Numbered from the stretch's first letter, positions 1-7,931 are shown. The stretch: DNA of 64,000 nucleotides from Parabacteroides sp. PH5-46 (GCF_029892785.1 NZ_JARXXA010000012.1:80322-144321); one strand, 5' to 3'. A program made the numbers and translations. The notes: generated by a model not told the origin, from the sequence alone.

Positions 1-233
1 GTATGCAAAAATAATTTTAAAAATACATCGTTTTTTTTATGCCTACTCTCAGGTGATAATAATACAGATATAAAACGTGAGTATAACCGAACCTCATCAT
101 TTTCTTTATGTAATGCTGAAAAAATATTGAATTGCTCTTTATTTTCATCCAGCATTCTATATTTATACTCTATTACAGCCATCCTAGATAGAAAAGATTG
201 CTCTCGATCAGTATTTTTCTTCACTCCATTCAT
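1..233 (-). CDS. PD-(D/E)XK nuclease family protein, N-terminal part
   Basis: An open frame runs from an ATG at 231-233 off the window edge, giving about 77 residues. The segment NIFSALHKENDEVRLYSRF followed by a LLSP motif is the N-terminal signature I associate with the PDDEXK_4 (PD-(D/E)XK superfamily) proteins of Bacteroidetes, whose catalytic residues lie further downstream, outside the window. These proteins are often seen in accessory or defence contexts, but their substrate is unknown. It is the last gene of a leftward run (65-residue and 58-residue proteins precede it, with gaps of 11 and 27 bases). The family call rests on the N-terminus only. Confidence 0.6.
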   Translation of the reverse strand, partial: MNGVKKNTDREQSFLSRMAVIEYKYRMLDENKEQFNIFSALHKENDEVRLYSRFISVLLSPESRHKKNDVFLKLFLH

Positions 234-260
234 GGTTGTTGTTTTGTTGATAACTAATAT

Positions 261-437
261 TTAAAATGGTAACTCATTATTACACTGTTGTTTGATTTCA
301 AAACCCGATATATAGTCTTTTTTGGTAATAGAAACTCCTTCTGCATATATGATATCTATCTCATCACATATACATGGAATAATTTCTTTTCCCAACTGAT
401 TAAAATATCCTCCTTTACTTAAACTGAAAAAATACAC
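261..437 (-). CDS. small hypothetical protein, 58 residues, GTG start
   Basis: This frame has no ATG. It can start at a GTG at 435-437, 11 bases after the stop of the upstream small gene, and ends at a TAA at 261-263. The product has a plausible protein composition, including KGGYFNQLGKEIIPCICDEI and an ISGFEIKQ segment, and it sits between two same-strand genes at operon-like spacing. The frame stays open upstream into the preceding gene, so a frameshifted or coupled start is also possible. I do not recognise the family. It could be a genuine small protein translated by coupling, or a decayed fragment. Confidence 0.45.
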   Translation of the reverse strand: MYFFSLSKGGYFNQLGKEIIPCICDEIDIIYAEGVSITKKDYISGFEIKQQCNNELPF

Positions 438-448
438 CCTGTTATCCT

Positions 449-646
449 TTATAATTTTTCAACTATAAAATAACTTGTAGAAATAGAAATCCCCTTAACA
501 TCAATTCCCAACTGATTTTTGAAAGCTTCTAAAATTGTTTTAACTTGAGGAGAGTTTGTTGATTTCTCCACGACTTGTACACTCATTCCTTTTGCAATTT
601 TACTACCAATATTCTGTTTGGCTGTAACTCTAAATGCATATGACAT
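449..646 (-). CDS. small protein resembling DUF6140, 65 residues
   Basis: A 65-residue protein beginning MSYAFRVTAKQNIGSKIAKG and ending in a YFIVEKL strand. The opening RVTAKQ, the KGMSVQVV turn and the C-terminal VEKL resemble DUF6140-type proteins, which are found on Bacteroidales mobile elements; this is from memory, not a search. Its function is unknown. It heads the leftward run that continues into the 58-residue protein and the nuclease-family protein. There is no signal peptide or membrane segment, so it should be cytoplasmic. Confidence 0.6.
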   Translation of the reverse strand: MSYAFRVTAKQNIGSKIAKGMSVQVVEKSTNSPQVKTILEAFKNQLGIDVKGISISTSYFIVEKL

Positions 647-774
647 AATATAGTAGATAATTTTTTACACCTACTCTATAACGGTTTTCGGCATCTCCGA
701 CTGCATTTGTTTTTATATATGGAAAGGACGCAGTTCCAGTTCCATGATTCAACCGATAGGCCTTGGTTAACCTG

Positions 775-795
775 ATGTTAGTATTTTTCTAACAT
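775..795. other. short perfect hairpin in leader region
   Basis: ATGTTAG (775-781) and CTAACAT (789-795) form a 7-bp perfect stem around a T-rich 7-base loop. It would lie in the leader of the leftward nuclease run if transcription starts near 870. No U-tract follows on the minus strand, so it is a structured leader or an operator rather than a clear terminator. Confidence 0.4.
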
Positions 796-874
796 TCTAT
801 TATTCCATAAATCTAATTAAAAAATCAGGAAGCAAAGAATATTATCTTGTAAATACACAAACTGTTTTTGAATA

Positions 875-882
875 CAAAGATA
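875..882 (-). promoter_or_regulatory. Bacteroidetes -7 box for the leftward nuclease run
   Basis: CAAAGATA on the plus strand reads TATCTTTG on the minus strand and matches the TAnnTTTG -7 consensus. A CAAA (897-900) could be the -33 element but sits closer than the usual 19-21 bases. It would give a leader of about 225 bases before the ATG at 646. Confidence 0.4.
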
Positions 883-1040
883 GAATACCTTTTTGCCAAA
901 ACGAAGCATAAGTATATATAATACTTATTTCTTGAAACAAACTAATGAAACCATGTATAAGCCTCTTCGCAACGAATTACCGCATGAATATCGGATGCAT
1001 ACTGGTTCTTTGGTGCATTATCTGCCATCAAAATAATTGA

Positions 1041-1128
1041 TCGATAGCTATCGGTCAGTTGGCTGACGGCCGTCGGCCAAATAACTGACAATTGTCCGCC
1101 AGTTAACCGACGGCTATCGGTTAATAGA
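1041..1128. repeat. four-copy 22-bp palindromic tandem array
   Basis: Four consecutive 22-bp units begin at 1041, 1063, 1085 and 1107. Each is diverged but keeps G-A at unit positions 3-4, T-C at 11-12 and A at 17. Each unit has a palindromic core: CGATAGCTATCG (1042-1053), GACGGCCGTC (1064-1073), GACAATTGTC (1087-1096) and a near-palindrome at 1105-1122. Core centres are 21-23 bp apart, about two helical turns. The array ends ten bases before the IS remnant. Its function is unknown; a protein-binding array or processed RNA structure would fit. Confidence 0.8.
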
Positions 1129-1181
1129 AACATTGGCTTGTCTTGTTCTGAAATAGGTTGTCATTGAACTGAAGTATACTT

Positions 1182-1583
1182 ATGTCAGAAACGAAACATG
1201 GAGGCGGTATTCGTTACAGCCATGAATTAAAGTTAGAGATTACGCATTGATATTTGTCTGAATCGACCAGTATCCGCAAATTATCGTTGGAATACGGTAT
1301 TAGTTTTGATGCGATTCGGCGCTATGTAACTCAGTATAAGGCTGAAGCTTTGCGTTTGTTTTTCTCAAATGATTTATCTTTGATCCGTATGAAAAAGGGA
1401 AAAGACATAAAATCGTTGGAGAAAGAGATCTTGCGCTTGCAGCAGGAGTTAAAATTGGCCAACATCAAGGCTGAAGGTTGTGAATATATGCTTCGCATTT
1501 GTGGCGAAGAATATGGGGAAGACCTGTTAAAAAAAGCCGTAGCCAAACAGTTGGATATCTCAAAGGGAGATACTGCGGAGTGA
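1182..1583 (+). pseudogene. IS3-family transposase OrfA, interrupted by a stop codon
   Basis: The original start is ATG 1182 (MSETKHGGGIRYSHELKLEI), but a TGA at 1248-1250 stops the frame after 22 codons; the frame then continues from a TTG at 1254 through STSIRKLSLEYGIS to a TGA at 1581-1583. The N-terminal helix-turn-helix (SIRKLSLEYGIS) and the later leucine-rich coiled coil (residues about 65-90) are the standard OrfA parts for DNA binding and multimerisation. A single base change at the TGA would restore the gene, so the inactivation looks recent. Confidence 0.85.
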
Positions 1584-1989
1584 CCTTGGCGATCCTTTGC
1601 GGTCTGTTTGGCTATACCCGCCAAGCTTATTATAAACATCGACAGGAAGGGATTATCCATCTTCCGACCGGGGTTGCCAGTATATGAGCAAAGCCTATGT
1701 AAAACTGTTAAAGACAGCCGGAATGCTGGTAAGTGTAACCCAAAACGGCGATCCTTATGAAAACGCTCTGGCCGATAGGGTTAATGGTATCCTTAAGGGA
1801 GAATGGATTAATCAGGAGTCTTATGATAATTTTCAGATCGCTCAAAAACGCATCCATGAAATTATCCGTATATACAACTGTAAAAGGCTACATAGTGCAA
1901 TCGGATACCGAACCCCGGAGGAAGTACACCGTCGCTCTTACAAAGTTAAAAGAGCCACAAGGAAACAAGCTTCGCACACTACAGGATAG
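1580..1989 (+). pseudogene. IS3-family transposase OrfB, large internal deletion
   Basis: OrfB appears to start at GTG 1580, overlapping the orfA stop as GTGA, in the -1 frame. The N-terminal part VTLAILCGLFGYTRQAYYKH is present. The frame is then broken near 1650-1663 and coding resumes in another frame with SDRGCQYMSKAYVKLLK (Asp of the second DDE position at 1666-1668) and ends with the integrase C-terminus (QNGDPYENALADRVNG, then RLHSAIGYRTPEEV). The first catalytic Asp and about 130-150 residues are missing, so no transposase can be made. Confidence 0.85.
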
Positions 1990-1998
1990 CCTGTCTGA

Positions 1999-2065
1999 CA
2001 ATTATTTTTTCTTTTCAAACGCCCTGGGGCTTTTGTGAAGGGCATTCGAAAAGAAAAAATAATTG
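1999..2065. other. large hairpin downstream of orfB inside the IS
   Basis: An 18-base arm (1999-2016) is perfectly complementary to 2048-2065, and inside it GCCCT (2021-2025) can pair with AGGGC (2039-2043). The outer stem is AT-rich with runs of T and A. It begins ten bases after the orfB stop and lies inside the terminal repeats, so it belongs to the IS. It probably acts as a transcription barrier or terminator at the element's 3' end. Confidence 0.75.
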
Positions 2066-2258
2066 GGGAGGTGAAGAATAAGATAACACCTCATGTTGCC
2101 AAGCAAACTGAATACAAAAAGTACACCGGTTAATCTTTTTTGAAACTCTGAAACAATCAAACCTGACAACCAATTTTAGGACAGGGCAGCTCAAAAAGGG
2201 CTTTCATTGGGAAGAATATTCGATTTATTGAGACTATTTCTTTTTACGGGGAAAATGC

Positions 2259-2266
2259 TAACTTTG
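2259..2266 (+). promoter_or_regulatory. -7 box TAACTTTG for the DUF4834 gene
   Basis: TAACTTTG matches TAnnTTTG and lies 33 bases before the ATG at 2300. A TTTC near 2237 could be a weak -33 element. It lies just outside the IS remnant, so the IS inserted close upstream without removing this promoter. Confidence 0.55.
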
Positions 2267-2299
2267 TGGTTTACTTATTAAAATTATATACAGCTGATC

Positions 2300-2554
2300 A
2301 TGTTTAAATTTTTATTCGTCATATTCTTTTTTATTATATTGATGACGTTGATGCTGGGTCTCTCTTTCTTGCGTACGCTCAAACGGGTTTTGTTTGGCGA
2401 AAGTGAGAGTGAGAAAAGGGCCAGACAGCAACGCCAGGCTCAGGCTAATGGCCGGCAGAAAAGTACCGGCCGACAGGAAACGTCTCCCCCTAAAAAGAAG
2501 ATATTCCCTAAAGATGAGGGGGAATATGTGGATTATGAGGAGATTAAAGAATAG
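2300..2554 (+). CDS. DUF4834 family small membrane protein
   Basis: 84 residues. The first 25 residues are a single hydrophobic membrane segment (phenylalanine and isoleucine rich), followed by a basic, glutamine-rich linker (about 35-65) and an acidic end with KDEGEYVDYEEIKE. This is the layout of the DUF4834 family, common in Bacteroidetes and of unknown function. It has its own promoter and converges with tadA, its stop lying only five bases from the tadA stop. Nothing indicates a specific partner. Confidence 0.75.
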   Translation: MFKFLFVIFFFIILMTLMLGLSFLRTLKRVLFGESESEKRARQQRQAQANGRQKSTGRQETSPPKKKIFPKDEGEYVDYEEIKE

Positions 2555-2559
2555 AAATT

Positions 2560-3000
2560 TTATCTTCGTTTGCGGAAGAAGTCGGTCATTTCAGATGAAC
2601 ATTCATCTTCCAGTATTCCTTTTTTAATGATGGCTTTGGGATGCAAGGCGTGGGGTGCAAAGCGTTGGAAGCCTTTCTTTTCGTCTGAAGCGCCGTAAAC
2701 AATTGTGCTTATCTGAGACCAACCGATGGCTCCGGCACACATTACACAAGGTTCTACCGTTACGTACAGGCTACAGTCTGTCAGGTATTTTGCTCCCAAG
2801 GCGCTGGTAGCAGATGTGATAGCCAGCATTTCGGCATGAGCCGTTGGGTCGTTCAGACGCTCTGTCTGATTATGTGCCCGGGCAATGATCCGGTTATTAC
2901 ATACCACCACGGCACCTACCGGCACTTCGCCTTCTTCGGCTGCAGCACGTGCTTCGGCCAATGCCTGCTTCATGAAATATTCGTCGTCAAAAGGATTCAT
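2560..3000 (-). CDS. tadA: tRNA-specific adenosine deaminase / nucleoside deaminase
   Basis: 146 residues from ATG 2998-3000; this start gives MNPFDDEYFMKQALAEAR, the usual first helix, whereas the longer frame would only add residues from the neighbouring gene. The zinc-dependent cytidine/deoxycytidylate deaminase motifs are both visible: HAEMLAI (zinc His plus proton-shuttle Glu) and PCVMCAG (two zinc Cys). The family converts wobble adenosine 34 to inosine in tRNA-Arg in the cytoplasm. Some Bacteroidetes homologues are annotated guanine deaminase, but the length fits TadA. Its start overlaps the stop of the upstream gene as ATGA, so the two are translationally coupled. Confidence 0.88.
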   Translation of the reverse strand: MNPFDDEYFMKQALAEARAAAEEGEVPVGAVVVCNNRIIARAHNQTERLNDPTAHAEMLAITSATSALGAKYLTDCSLYVTVEPCVMCAGAIGWSQISTIVYGASDEKKGFQRFAPHALHPKAIIKKGILEDECSSEMTDFFRKRR

Positions 3001-3227
3001 CCGCGCATTTCGCTTTCGTTGAAAAGAGTAGGGTAGTCTTCCTCTAATGTCTTCAGTACCTGAGAGAAGATAGTTTCCCGATACCAACGGGATTTATTGC
3101 TTATCTTATATTTAGAGAAGTGGTTACATACGGCATTAAACTCATCATCATTCAGCAGAAAGGATACCCTGTGCACGCGAGGTGCCTTCGGAAGTGCGTT
3201 TGCTCTCTTATGTCCTTTCTTTTTCAT
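2997..3227 (-). CDS. conserved basic protein, possible ribbon-helix-helix fold
   Basis: 76 residues from ATG 3225-3227 (MKKKGHKRANALPKAPR). The RVHRVSFLLNDDEFNAVCNHF segment looks like a beta strand followed by a helix, and SNKSRWYRETIFSQVL like a second helix, the order seen in CopG/Arc-type DNA-binding proteins; this is a structural guess only. It overlaps tadA by four bases (ATGA) and shares a divergent intergenic region with yraN. A -7 box (3232-3239) lies directly before the ATG. The longer frame starting at 3284 would run through that promoter and is rejected. Confidence 0.6.
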   Translation of the reverse strand: MKKKGHKRANALPKAPRVHRVSFLLNDDEFNAVCNHFSKYKISNKSRWYRETIFSQVLKTLEEDYPTLFNESEMRG

Positions 3228-3231
3228 GCTG

Positions 3232-3239
3232 CAAATATA
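3232..3239 (-). promoter_or_regulatory. -7 box TATATTTG for the 2997-3227/tadA pair
   Basis: CAAATATA on the plus strand reads TATATTTG on the minus strand. Transcription would start within a few bases of the ATG at 3227, implying an almost leaderless message. It is divergent from the yraN promoter 33 bases away. Confidence 0.5.
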
Positions 3240-3271
3240 TGGGTGAAAGCTTAAATAAAAAAGAAAAACCG

Positions 3272-3279
3272 TACATTTG
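3272..3279 (+). promoter_or_regulatory. -7 box TACATTTG for yraN
   Basis: TACATTTG matches TAnnTTTG and lies 18 bases before the ATG at 3298. That placement argues for the 3298 start rather than the in-frame ATG at 3277, which would lie inside the promoter. Confidence 0.55.
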
Positions 3280-3297
3280 TGCAAATTAACGATTTAT

Positions 3298-3669
3298 ATG
3301 ACAGATCAAAACCTTATCGGAAAAGAGGGCGAAGAAGAAGCCCGCAACTATCTTGTAAAACAAGAGTATATTATATACCATACCAACTGGCATTTCCGTC
3401 ATTATGAGCTGGATATCGTTGCTACGAAAGACGACGAGCTGGTAATTGTGGAAGTAAAAACTCGATCTGATGGCTATCTGATAGCTCCGGAGGACGCAGT
3501 AGATCGTGGGAAAATAAAACGGATCGTAGCTGCCGCCGATGTGTATGCCCGTTACTTCAGAATAAACATGCCGGTTCGCTTTGATATTATCACACTTATA
3601 AAGAATGATGATGGTTACGAGATAGAGCATATAGAAGATGCCTTTTATGCTCCGCTAAGGAGAAGATAG
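3298..3669 (+). CDS. YraN family (UPF0102) endonuclease-like protein
   Basis: 123 residues, a typical length for UPF0102. Near the N-terminus GKEGEEEARNYL forms the first helix, and NWHFRHYELDIVATKDDELVIVEVKTR carries the restriction-endonuclease-like ELD...VEVK core (residues about 40-60). YraN proteins have the fold of Holliday-junction-type nucleases, but their cellular role is not settled. It is divergent from the preceding pair and followed 65 bases later by fumarase with its own promoter box. Confidence 0.88.
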   Translation: MTDQNLIGKEGEEEARNYLVKQEYIIYHTNWHFRHYELDIVATKDDELVIVEVKTRSDGYLIAPEDAVDRGKIKRIVAAADVYARYFRINMPVRFDIITLIKNDDGYEIEHIEDAFYAPLRRR

Positions 3670-3681
3670 GAAAATAATCAG

Positions 3682-3689
3682 TACATTTG
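3682..3689 (+). promoter_or_regulatory. -7 box TACATTTG for fumarase
   Basis: TACATTTG, 45 bases before the fumarase ATG. No clear TTTG was seen at -33. Confidence 0.5.
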
Positions 3690-3734
3690 CGCTATTTGAT
3701 AACAACTCAATAATCATTCTTAAATTATAGCGAT

Positions 3735-5351
3735 ATGGCAACACCTCCGTTTAAGTATCAGGAACCGTTTCCAATGGGAAAGGACACTACTGAATACTAT
3801 TTGCTGACAAAAGAACACGTATCGGTTTCCGAGTTTGAAGGGAAAGAGATACTGAAAGTAGAAGAAGAAGGATTAACGAAACTTGCAAACGCCGCTTTCC
3901 GTGATGTAGCCTTCTATTTACGCCCTGACCATCAAGCACAAGTAGCCAAGATTTTATCTGATCCCGAGGCCAGCGACAACGACAAATTCGTAGCGCTTAC
4001 CTTCCTGCGCAATGCCGAAGTATCGGCAAAAGGCAAACTTCCTTTCTGCCAGGACACAGGTACGGCCATTATAACCGGTAAGAAAGGGCAGCAGGTATGG
4101 ACAGACGGGAATGATGAAGAAGCGCTATCCAAAGGGGTTTACAAAACCTACACGGAAGAGAATCTGCGCTACTCACAGAATGCTCCGCTGGATATGTACA
4201 AAGAGATCAATACCGGCTGTAATTTACCGGCTCAGATAGACTTATACGCCACTGAAGGAAACGAATACAAATTCCTTTGCATCGCCAAAGGAGGTGGATC
4301 CGCCAATAAAACATATCTGTATCAGGAAACAAAAGCGTTGCTGACACCAGAAAAACTGGTTTCCTTCCTGATCGAAAAAATGAAGACATTAGGTACGGCT
4401 GCCTGCCCTCCTTATCATATTGCTTTTGCAATCGGTGGAACGTCTGCCGAAAGCAACCTGAAGACAGTCAAACTAGCTTCTGCCCATTACTATGACAACC
4501 TGCCTACCAGCGGCAATGAAGGCGGACAGGCTTTCCGTGATGTTGAGTTGGAAAAGAAAGTGTTGGAAGAGTCATACAAGATAGGGCTGGGTGCTCAGTT
4601 CGGCGGCAAATACTTTGCGCATGATATTCGTATCATCCGTCTGCCACGTCACGGCGCCTCTTGTCCGGTAGGAATGGGAGTTTCTTGTTCTGCCGACCGT
4701 AATATCAAAGCTAAGATTAATAAAGACGGTATCTGGATCGAAAAGCTGGAAACCAATCCCGGACGCTTTATCCCGGAAGAATTCCGCAAGGCAGGAGAAG
4801 GAGAAGCCGTGAAGATCAACCTCAACCAGCCAATGGCTGATATCCTGAAAGAGCTGGATAAATACCCGGTAGCTACCCGTCTTTCCTTGTCGGGAACGAT
4901 TGTAGTAGGTCGCGATATTGCTCATGCTAAGCTGAAAGAACGTCTGGATAGCGGACAAGGCATGCCACAATATATCAAAGACCATCCGATCTATTATGCC
5001 GGTCCGGCCAAGACTCCGGAAGGTATGGCTTCGGGTTCGTTTGGCCCGACAACAGCCGGACGTATGGACTCGTACGTAGACCTGTTCCAGGAAAACGGTG
5101 GTAGCCTGATTATGATTGCCAAAGGAAACCGTAGCCAGCAAGTAACGGATGCCTGCAAAAAGCATGGTGGCTTCTATCTGGGAAGTATCGGTGGTCCGGC
5201 AGCCATCCTGGCTCAAGACAGTATAAAGAAAGTAGAATGTCTGGAATACCCCGAGTTGGGAATGGAAGCTATCTGGAAGATCGAAGTAGAAGACTTCCCC
5301 GCCTTCATCCTGGTGGACAATAAAGGGAATGACTTTTTCAAACAATTGTAA
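3735..5351 (+). CDS. fum: class I (iron-sulfur) fumarate hydratase
   Basis: 538 residues, close to the 548 of E. coli FumA. It interconverts fumarate and malate; in Bacteroidales this serves the reductive branch that makes succinate and propionate. The N-terminal alpha domain shows [17 protein letters not shown] and [11 protein letters not shown] with Cys likely to hold the 4Fe-4S cluster, and the C-terminal beta domain shows the [20 protein letters not shown] stretch split by GPTTAGRMD. The two domains that are separate subunits in TtdA/TtdB are fused here. Cytoplasmic, with its own promoter and a strong bidirectional terminator shared with pnp. Confidence 0.95.
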   Translation: MATPPFKYQEPFPMGKDTTEYYLLTKEHVSVSEFEGKEILKVEEEGLTKLANAAFRDVAFYLRPDHQAQVAKILSDPEASDNDKFVALTFLRNAEVSAKGKLPFCQDTGTAIITGKKGQQVWTDGNDEEALSKGVYKTYTEENLRYSQNAPLDMYKEINTGCNLPAQIDLYATEGNEYKFLCIAKGGGSANKTYLYQETKALLTPEKLVSFLIEKMKTLGTAACPPYHIAFAIGGTSAESNLKTVKLASAHYYDNLPTSGNEGGQAFRDVELEKKVLEESYKIGLGAQFGGKYFAHDIRIIRLPRHGASCPVGMGVSCSADRNIKAKINKDGIWIEKLETNPGRFIPEEFRKAGEGEAVKINLNQPMADILKELDKYPVATRLSLSGTIVVGRDIAHAKLKERLDSGQGMPQYIKDHPIYYAGPAKTPEGMASGSFGPTTAGRMDSYVDLFQENGGSLIMIAKGNRSQQVTDACKKHGGFYLGSIGGPAAILAQDSIKKVECLEYPELGMEAIWKIEVEDFPAFILVDNKGNDFFKQL

Positions 5352-5363
5352 ATATACACAAAT

Positions 5364-5395
5364 AAAAAAAGCTGTCTGAAAAGACAGCTTTTTTT
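5364..5395. terminator. bidirectional intrinsic terminator, fum/pnp
   Basis: GCTGTCT (5371-5377), loop GAAA, AGACAGC (5382-5388), flanked by seven A on the left and seven T on the right, so it terminates transcripts from both convergent genes. Confidence 0.93.
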
Positions 5396-5400
5396 ATTTA

Positions 5401-7626
5401 TTATTCCTGACGGCGAGGAGGTCTGTTACTGCGGAACTCTCTGTTTCCGCGATCGCCACGGTCACCTCCGCGATCACCTCGCTCGGGGCGGGGAGGACGT
5501 TCTTCGTAACCTTCCGGTTTGGGTAGTAATACTTTGCGTGAAAGTTTGAATTTTCCGGTCTTCGGATCAATGTCAACCAGCTTCACTTCTACCGTATCGC
5601 CTTCTTTTAATCCGGACTGCTCTACTGTTTCCAGTCGTACCCAGTCTATTTCGGAAATATGAAGTAAACCGTCTTTGCCCGGCATGAATTCTACGAAAGC
5701 TCCATAAGGCATCACAGATGCTATTTTACCTTCGTACACTTCGCCTACTTCCGGAACGGCAACGATTGCTTTGATTGCTTTCATTGCAGCTTCGATAACA
5801 GCTTTATTTGTACCGGCTATTTCTATTTTGCCTACGCCGTCCACTTCTTCAATGGAGATAATGGCGCCTGTTTTCTCTTGTATTCCTTGAATAATCTTTC
5901 CACCCGGGCCAATGATAGCACCAATGAATTCTTTACCGATGGTTAATGATTCAATACGCGGAGCATGTGGTTTCAGATCTTCGCGAGGCTCTGCAATCGT
6001 GTCGGTCAGCTTGCCCAAGATATGCATACGACCTTCTCTGGCTTGTGCCAAGGCGTTCTCAAGGATCTCATACGATAAACCATCTACTTTGATATCCATC
6101 TGTGTAGCGGTGATACCGTCTTTTGTTCCTGTTACCTTAAAGTCCATATCTCCCAAGTGGTCTTCATCTCCCAAAATATCTGAAAGGATGGCATAATTCG
6201 TTCCTTTGTTTTCAGAGATAAGTCCCATCGCAATACCGGAAACAGGCTTTTTAATTGTCACCCCGGCATCCATCAAAGCCAATGTACCGGCACAAACTGT
6301 AGCCATAGAAGATGATCCGTTTGATTCCAGAATATCGGAAACAACACGTACTACGTATGGATAATCAGCAGGGAACATTCTCTTTAAAGCACGGTGAGCC
6401 AGGTTTCCGTGACCTACTTCACGACGTCCTACCCCACGGGATGCTTTGGCTTCTCCGGTTGAGAAAGGAGGGAAATTATAATGAAGCAAGAAGCGTTCTT
6501 TGCCATGGTTTAATACATCGTCAACCATCTTTTCGTCCGCCTTTGTTCCTAACGTTACTGTAGTAAGCGATTGAGTTTCTCCACGGGTGAAAACTGCCGA
6601 TCCGTGAGGTCCTGGCAGATAATCAATCTCGCACCAGATTGGGCGGATTTCCGTTGTCTTACGTCCGTCCAGACGTTTACCTTCGTCCAGAATGGCACGG
6701 CGCATAGCTTCTTTCTCTACGTCGTGGTAATAACGACCGATCATTTCAGCTTTTTCGCTTAACTCTTCTTCCGTAAAGGTTGCTTTATATTCTTCTACAA
6801 TCTTTCCGAAAGCCTCGGCGCGTTCATGTTTGGCCGAACCGGAAACGGCTACAGCATATACTTTATCGTAGCATTTCTCACGAACATCTTTACGAAGCTC
6901 TTCATCGTTCACTTCATGATTGTATTCGCGCTTGGTCAATGTACCAACTGCTTCTGACAATTCTAACTGTGCCTGGCATTGAATCTTGATTGCTTCATGC
7001 GCAATCTTGATTGCTTCCAGCATTTCGGATTCCTGTACCTCATCCATTTCGCCTTCCACCATCATGATATTATCCATTGTGGCACCTACCATAATATCAA
7101 TATCAGCTTTCTCCAGCTCAGCAAATGTAGGATTGATAACGAACTTTCCGTCGATACGGGCTACACGAACTTCAGAGATAGGGCCGTTAAACGGAATATC
7201 TGATACGGCTAAGGCTGCCGAAGCTGCCAAGCCGGCTAATGCATCAGGCATGTCATTGCCATCAGCAGAAAATAATATTATGTTAACGTATACTTCAGCA
7301 TGATAGTTGTCCGGAAATAACGGACGAAGGGCTCTGTCTACTAAGCGAGACGTAAGTATTTCATAGTCGGAGGCTCTTCCTTCTCTTTTTGTAAAACCAC
7401 CGGGAAAGCGGCCATTTGCAGAGAACTTTTCTTTGTATTCCACTTGAAGCGGCATAAAATCAACACCGGGGTTTGCATCTTTAGCAGCTGTAACAGTAGC
7501 GAGTAACACTGTGTCACCCATCCGGACGGTTACTGAACCATCTGCCTGTTTAGCCAATTTTCCGGTTTCGATGGTGATAGACCTTCCATCACCTAAATCG
7601 ATCGTCTTGTTAATTGGATTAACCAT
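5401..7626 (-). CDS. pnp: polyribonucleotide nucleotidyltransferase (PNPase)
   Basis: 741 residues. Two RNase PH domains (about 10-230 and 320-550) are joined by a helical linker; a KH domain follows ([15 protein letters not shown]) and then an S1 RNA-binding domain ([17 protein letters not shown]). The enzyme degrades RNA 3' to 5' by phosphorolysis. The C-terminus carries an arginine- and glycine-rich tail of about 40 residues with [11 protein letters not shown] repeats, often seen in Bacteroidetes RNA-binding proteins. It is monocistronic, with a -7 box 40 bases upstream and a shared terminator. Confidence 0.97.
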   Translation of the reverse strand: MVNPINKTIDLGDGRSITIETGKLAKQADGSVTVRMGDTVLLATVTAAKDANPGVDFMPLQVEYKEKFSANGRFPGGFTKREGRASDYEILTSRLVDRALRPLFPDNYHAEVYVNIILFSADGNDMPDALAGLAASAALAVSDIPFNGPISEVRVARIDGKFVINPTFAELEKADIDIMVGATMDNIMMVEGEMDEVQESEMLEAIKIAHEAIKIQCQAQLELSEAVGTLTKREYNHEVNDEELRKDVREKCYDKVYAVAVSGSAKHERAEAFGKIVEEYKATFTEEELSEKAEMIGRYYHDVEKEAMRRAILDEGKRLDGRKTTEIRPIWCEIDYLPGPHGSAVFTRGETQSLTTVTLGTKADEKMVDDVLNHGKERFLLHYNFPPFSTGEAKASRGVGRREVGHGNLAHRALKRMFPADYPYVVRVVSDILESNGSSSMATVCAGTLALMDAGVTIKKPVSGIAMGLISENKGTNYAILSDILGDEDHLGDMDFKVTGTKDGITATQMDIKVDGLSYEILENALAQAREGRMHILGKLTDTIAEPREDLKPHAPRIESLTIGKEFIGAIIGPGGKIIQGIQEKTGAIISIEEVDGVGKIEIAGTNKAVIEAAMKAIKAIVAVPEVGEVYEGKIASVMPYGAFVEFMPGKDGLLHISEIDWVRLETVEQSGLKEGDTVEVKLVDIDPKTGKFKLSRKVLLPKPEGYEERPPRPERGDRGGDRGDRGNREFRSNRPPRRQE

Positions 7627-7665
7627 AATTTTTCTTTCTTCTTAATATCTATCTATAAAATTGTT

Positions 7666-7673
7666 GCAAATGT
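7666..7673 (-). promoter_or_regulatory. -7 box TACATTTG for pnp
   Basis: CAAATGTA on the plus strand reads TACATTTG toward pnp, 40 bases before its ATG. The leader is short, leaving little room for an autoregulatory structure of the E. coli type. Confidence 0.55.
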
Positions 7674-7775
7674 AATGAAACTTTATTTGCTAAATGTATG
7701 GAAATACAATAAATAACTCATTGTGGAGAAAAAAATCCACCCCATACCAACTATATAGTATGAAATTATGAAATA

Positions 7776-7838
7776 GCGGACGAGCCATTCGTATTTGCTC
7801 ATGAACTATTTTGTTTTGCTCATAAGCTATTTTGTTTC
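7776..7838. repeat. three-copy 21-bp tandem repeat between pnp and the element
   Basis: Units start at 7776, 7797 and 7818. The last two are nearly identical (GCTCATgAaCTATTTTGTTT against GCTCATaAgCTATTTTGTTT); the first is degenerate (about 12 of 21 matching). Each core is an imperfect palindrome around GCTCATRARC. They lie just outside the left att repeat, hence on host DNA. The period and architecture resemble the arrays at 1041-1128 and 39138-39225. Confidence 0.6.
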
Positions 7839-7845
7839 GCTAACA

Positions 7846-7876
7846 TATCTACTTATAACTTAAATAATGTATATTT
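7846..7876. repeat. left attachment repeat (attL core)
   Basis: 31 bases identical to 18397-18427, containing CTTATAACTTAAATAATG. The next base is C here and G at the right copy, so the TATATTTG promoter box completed at the right end is TATATTTC at the left end. Confidence 0.88.
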
Positions 7877-7905
7877 CAACACGTTTTGGCTATCAGTCAC
7901 TTACG

Positions 7906-7931
7906 AAGAACGTTCTTTGTTTTAGTTCTTT
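7906..7931. other. left-end arm-type motifs (GTTCTTT)
   Basis: GTTCTTT at 7912-7918 and 7925-7931, starts 13 bp apart, with an inverted AAGAAC at 7906-7911. The same motif at the same 13-bp spacing occurs four times at the right end. Likely integrase arm-binding sites; inference from position and repetition. Confidence 0.6.

Larger units (their letters stand above)
647..1138. other. intergenic region upstream of the nuclease run
   Basis: No convincing gene. It contains a leftward -7 promoter box (875-882), a hairpin (775-795), one degenerate palindromic unit near 753-774 similar to the 22-bp units to its right, and the four-copy 22-bp array (1041-1128) that abuts the IS remnant. A 63-codon frame on the minus strand at 942-1133 is largely an open reading of the palindromic array and is not believed. 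Confidence 0.6.
1139..2188 (+). mobile_element. IS3-family insertion sequence remnant, internally deleted
   Basis: The left end starts TGTCTTGTTCTG (1139) and the right end, read on the minus strand from 2188, starts TGCCCTGTCCT. The two 25-bp ends match at 20 positions, including a shared GGTTGTCA. GCT at 1136-1138 and GCT at 2189-2191 form a 3-bp target duplication, as IS3-family elements make. Inside are an orfA with a nonsense codon and an orfB missing its middle. At 1,050 bp it is short for the family. The element is inactive but the ends look intact. Confidence 0.88.

Noticed and set aside
942..1133. 63-codon minus-strand reading frame
   Set aside because: It reads through the 22-bp palindromic array, which explains its openness, and has no protein-like features.
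1331..1660. 109-codon minus-strand frame inside the IS
   Set aside because: It is opposite orfA and orfB, which have clear transposase motifs.
2560..3087. Longer tadA start at 3087
   Set aside because: The extra 29 residues come from the overlapping upstream gene read in another frame; the 3000 start gives the family's normal N-terminus.
4572..5345. 257-codon minus-strand frame
   Set aside because: Antisense to the fumarase gene, whose protein sequence is strongly conserved.
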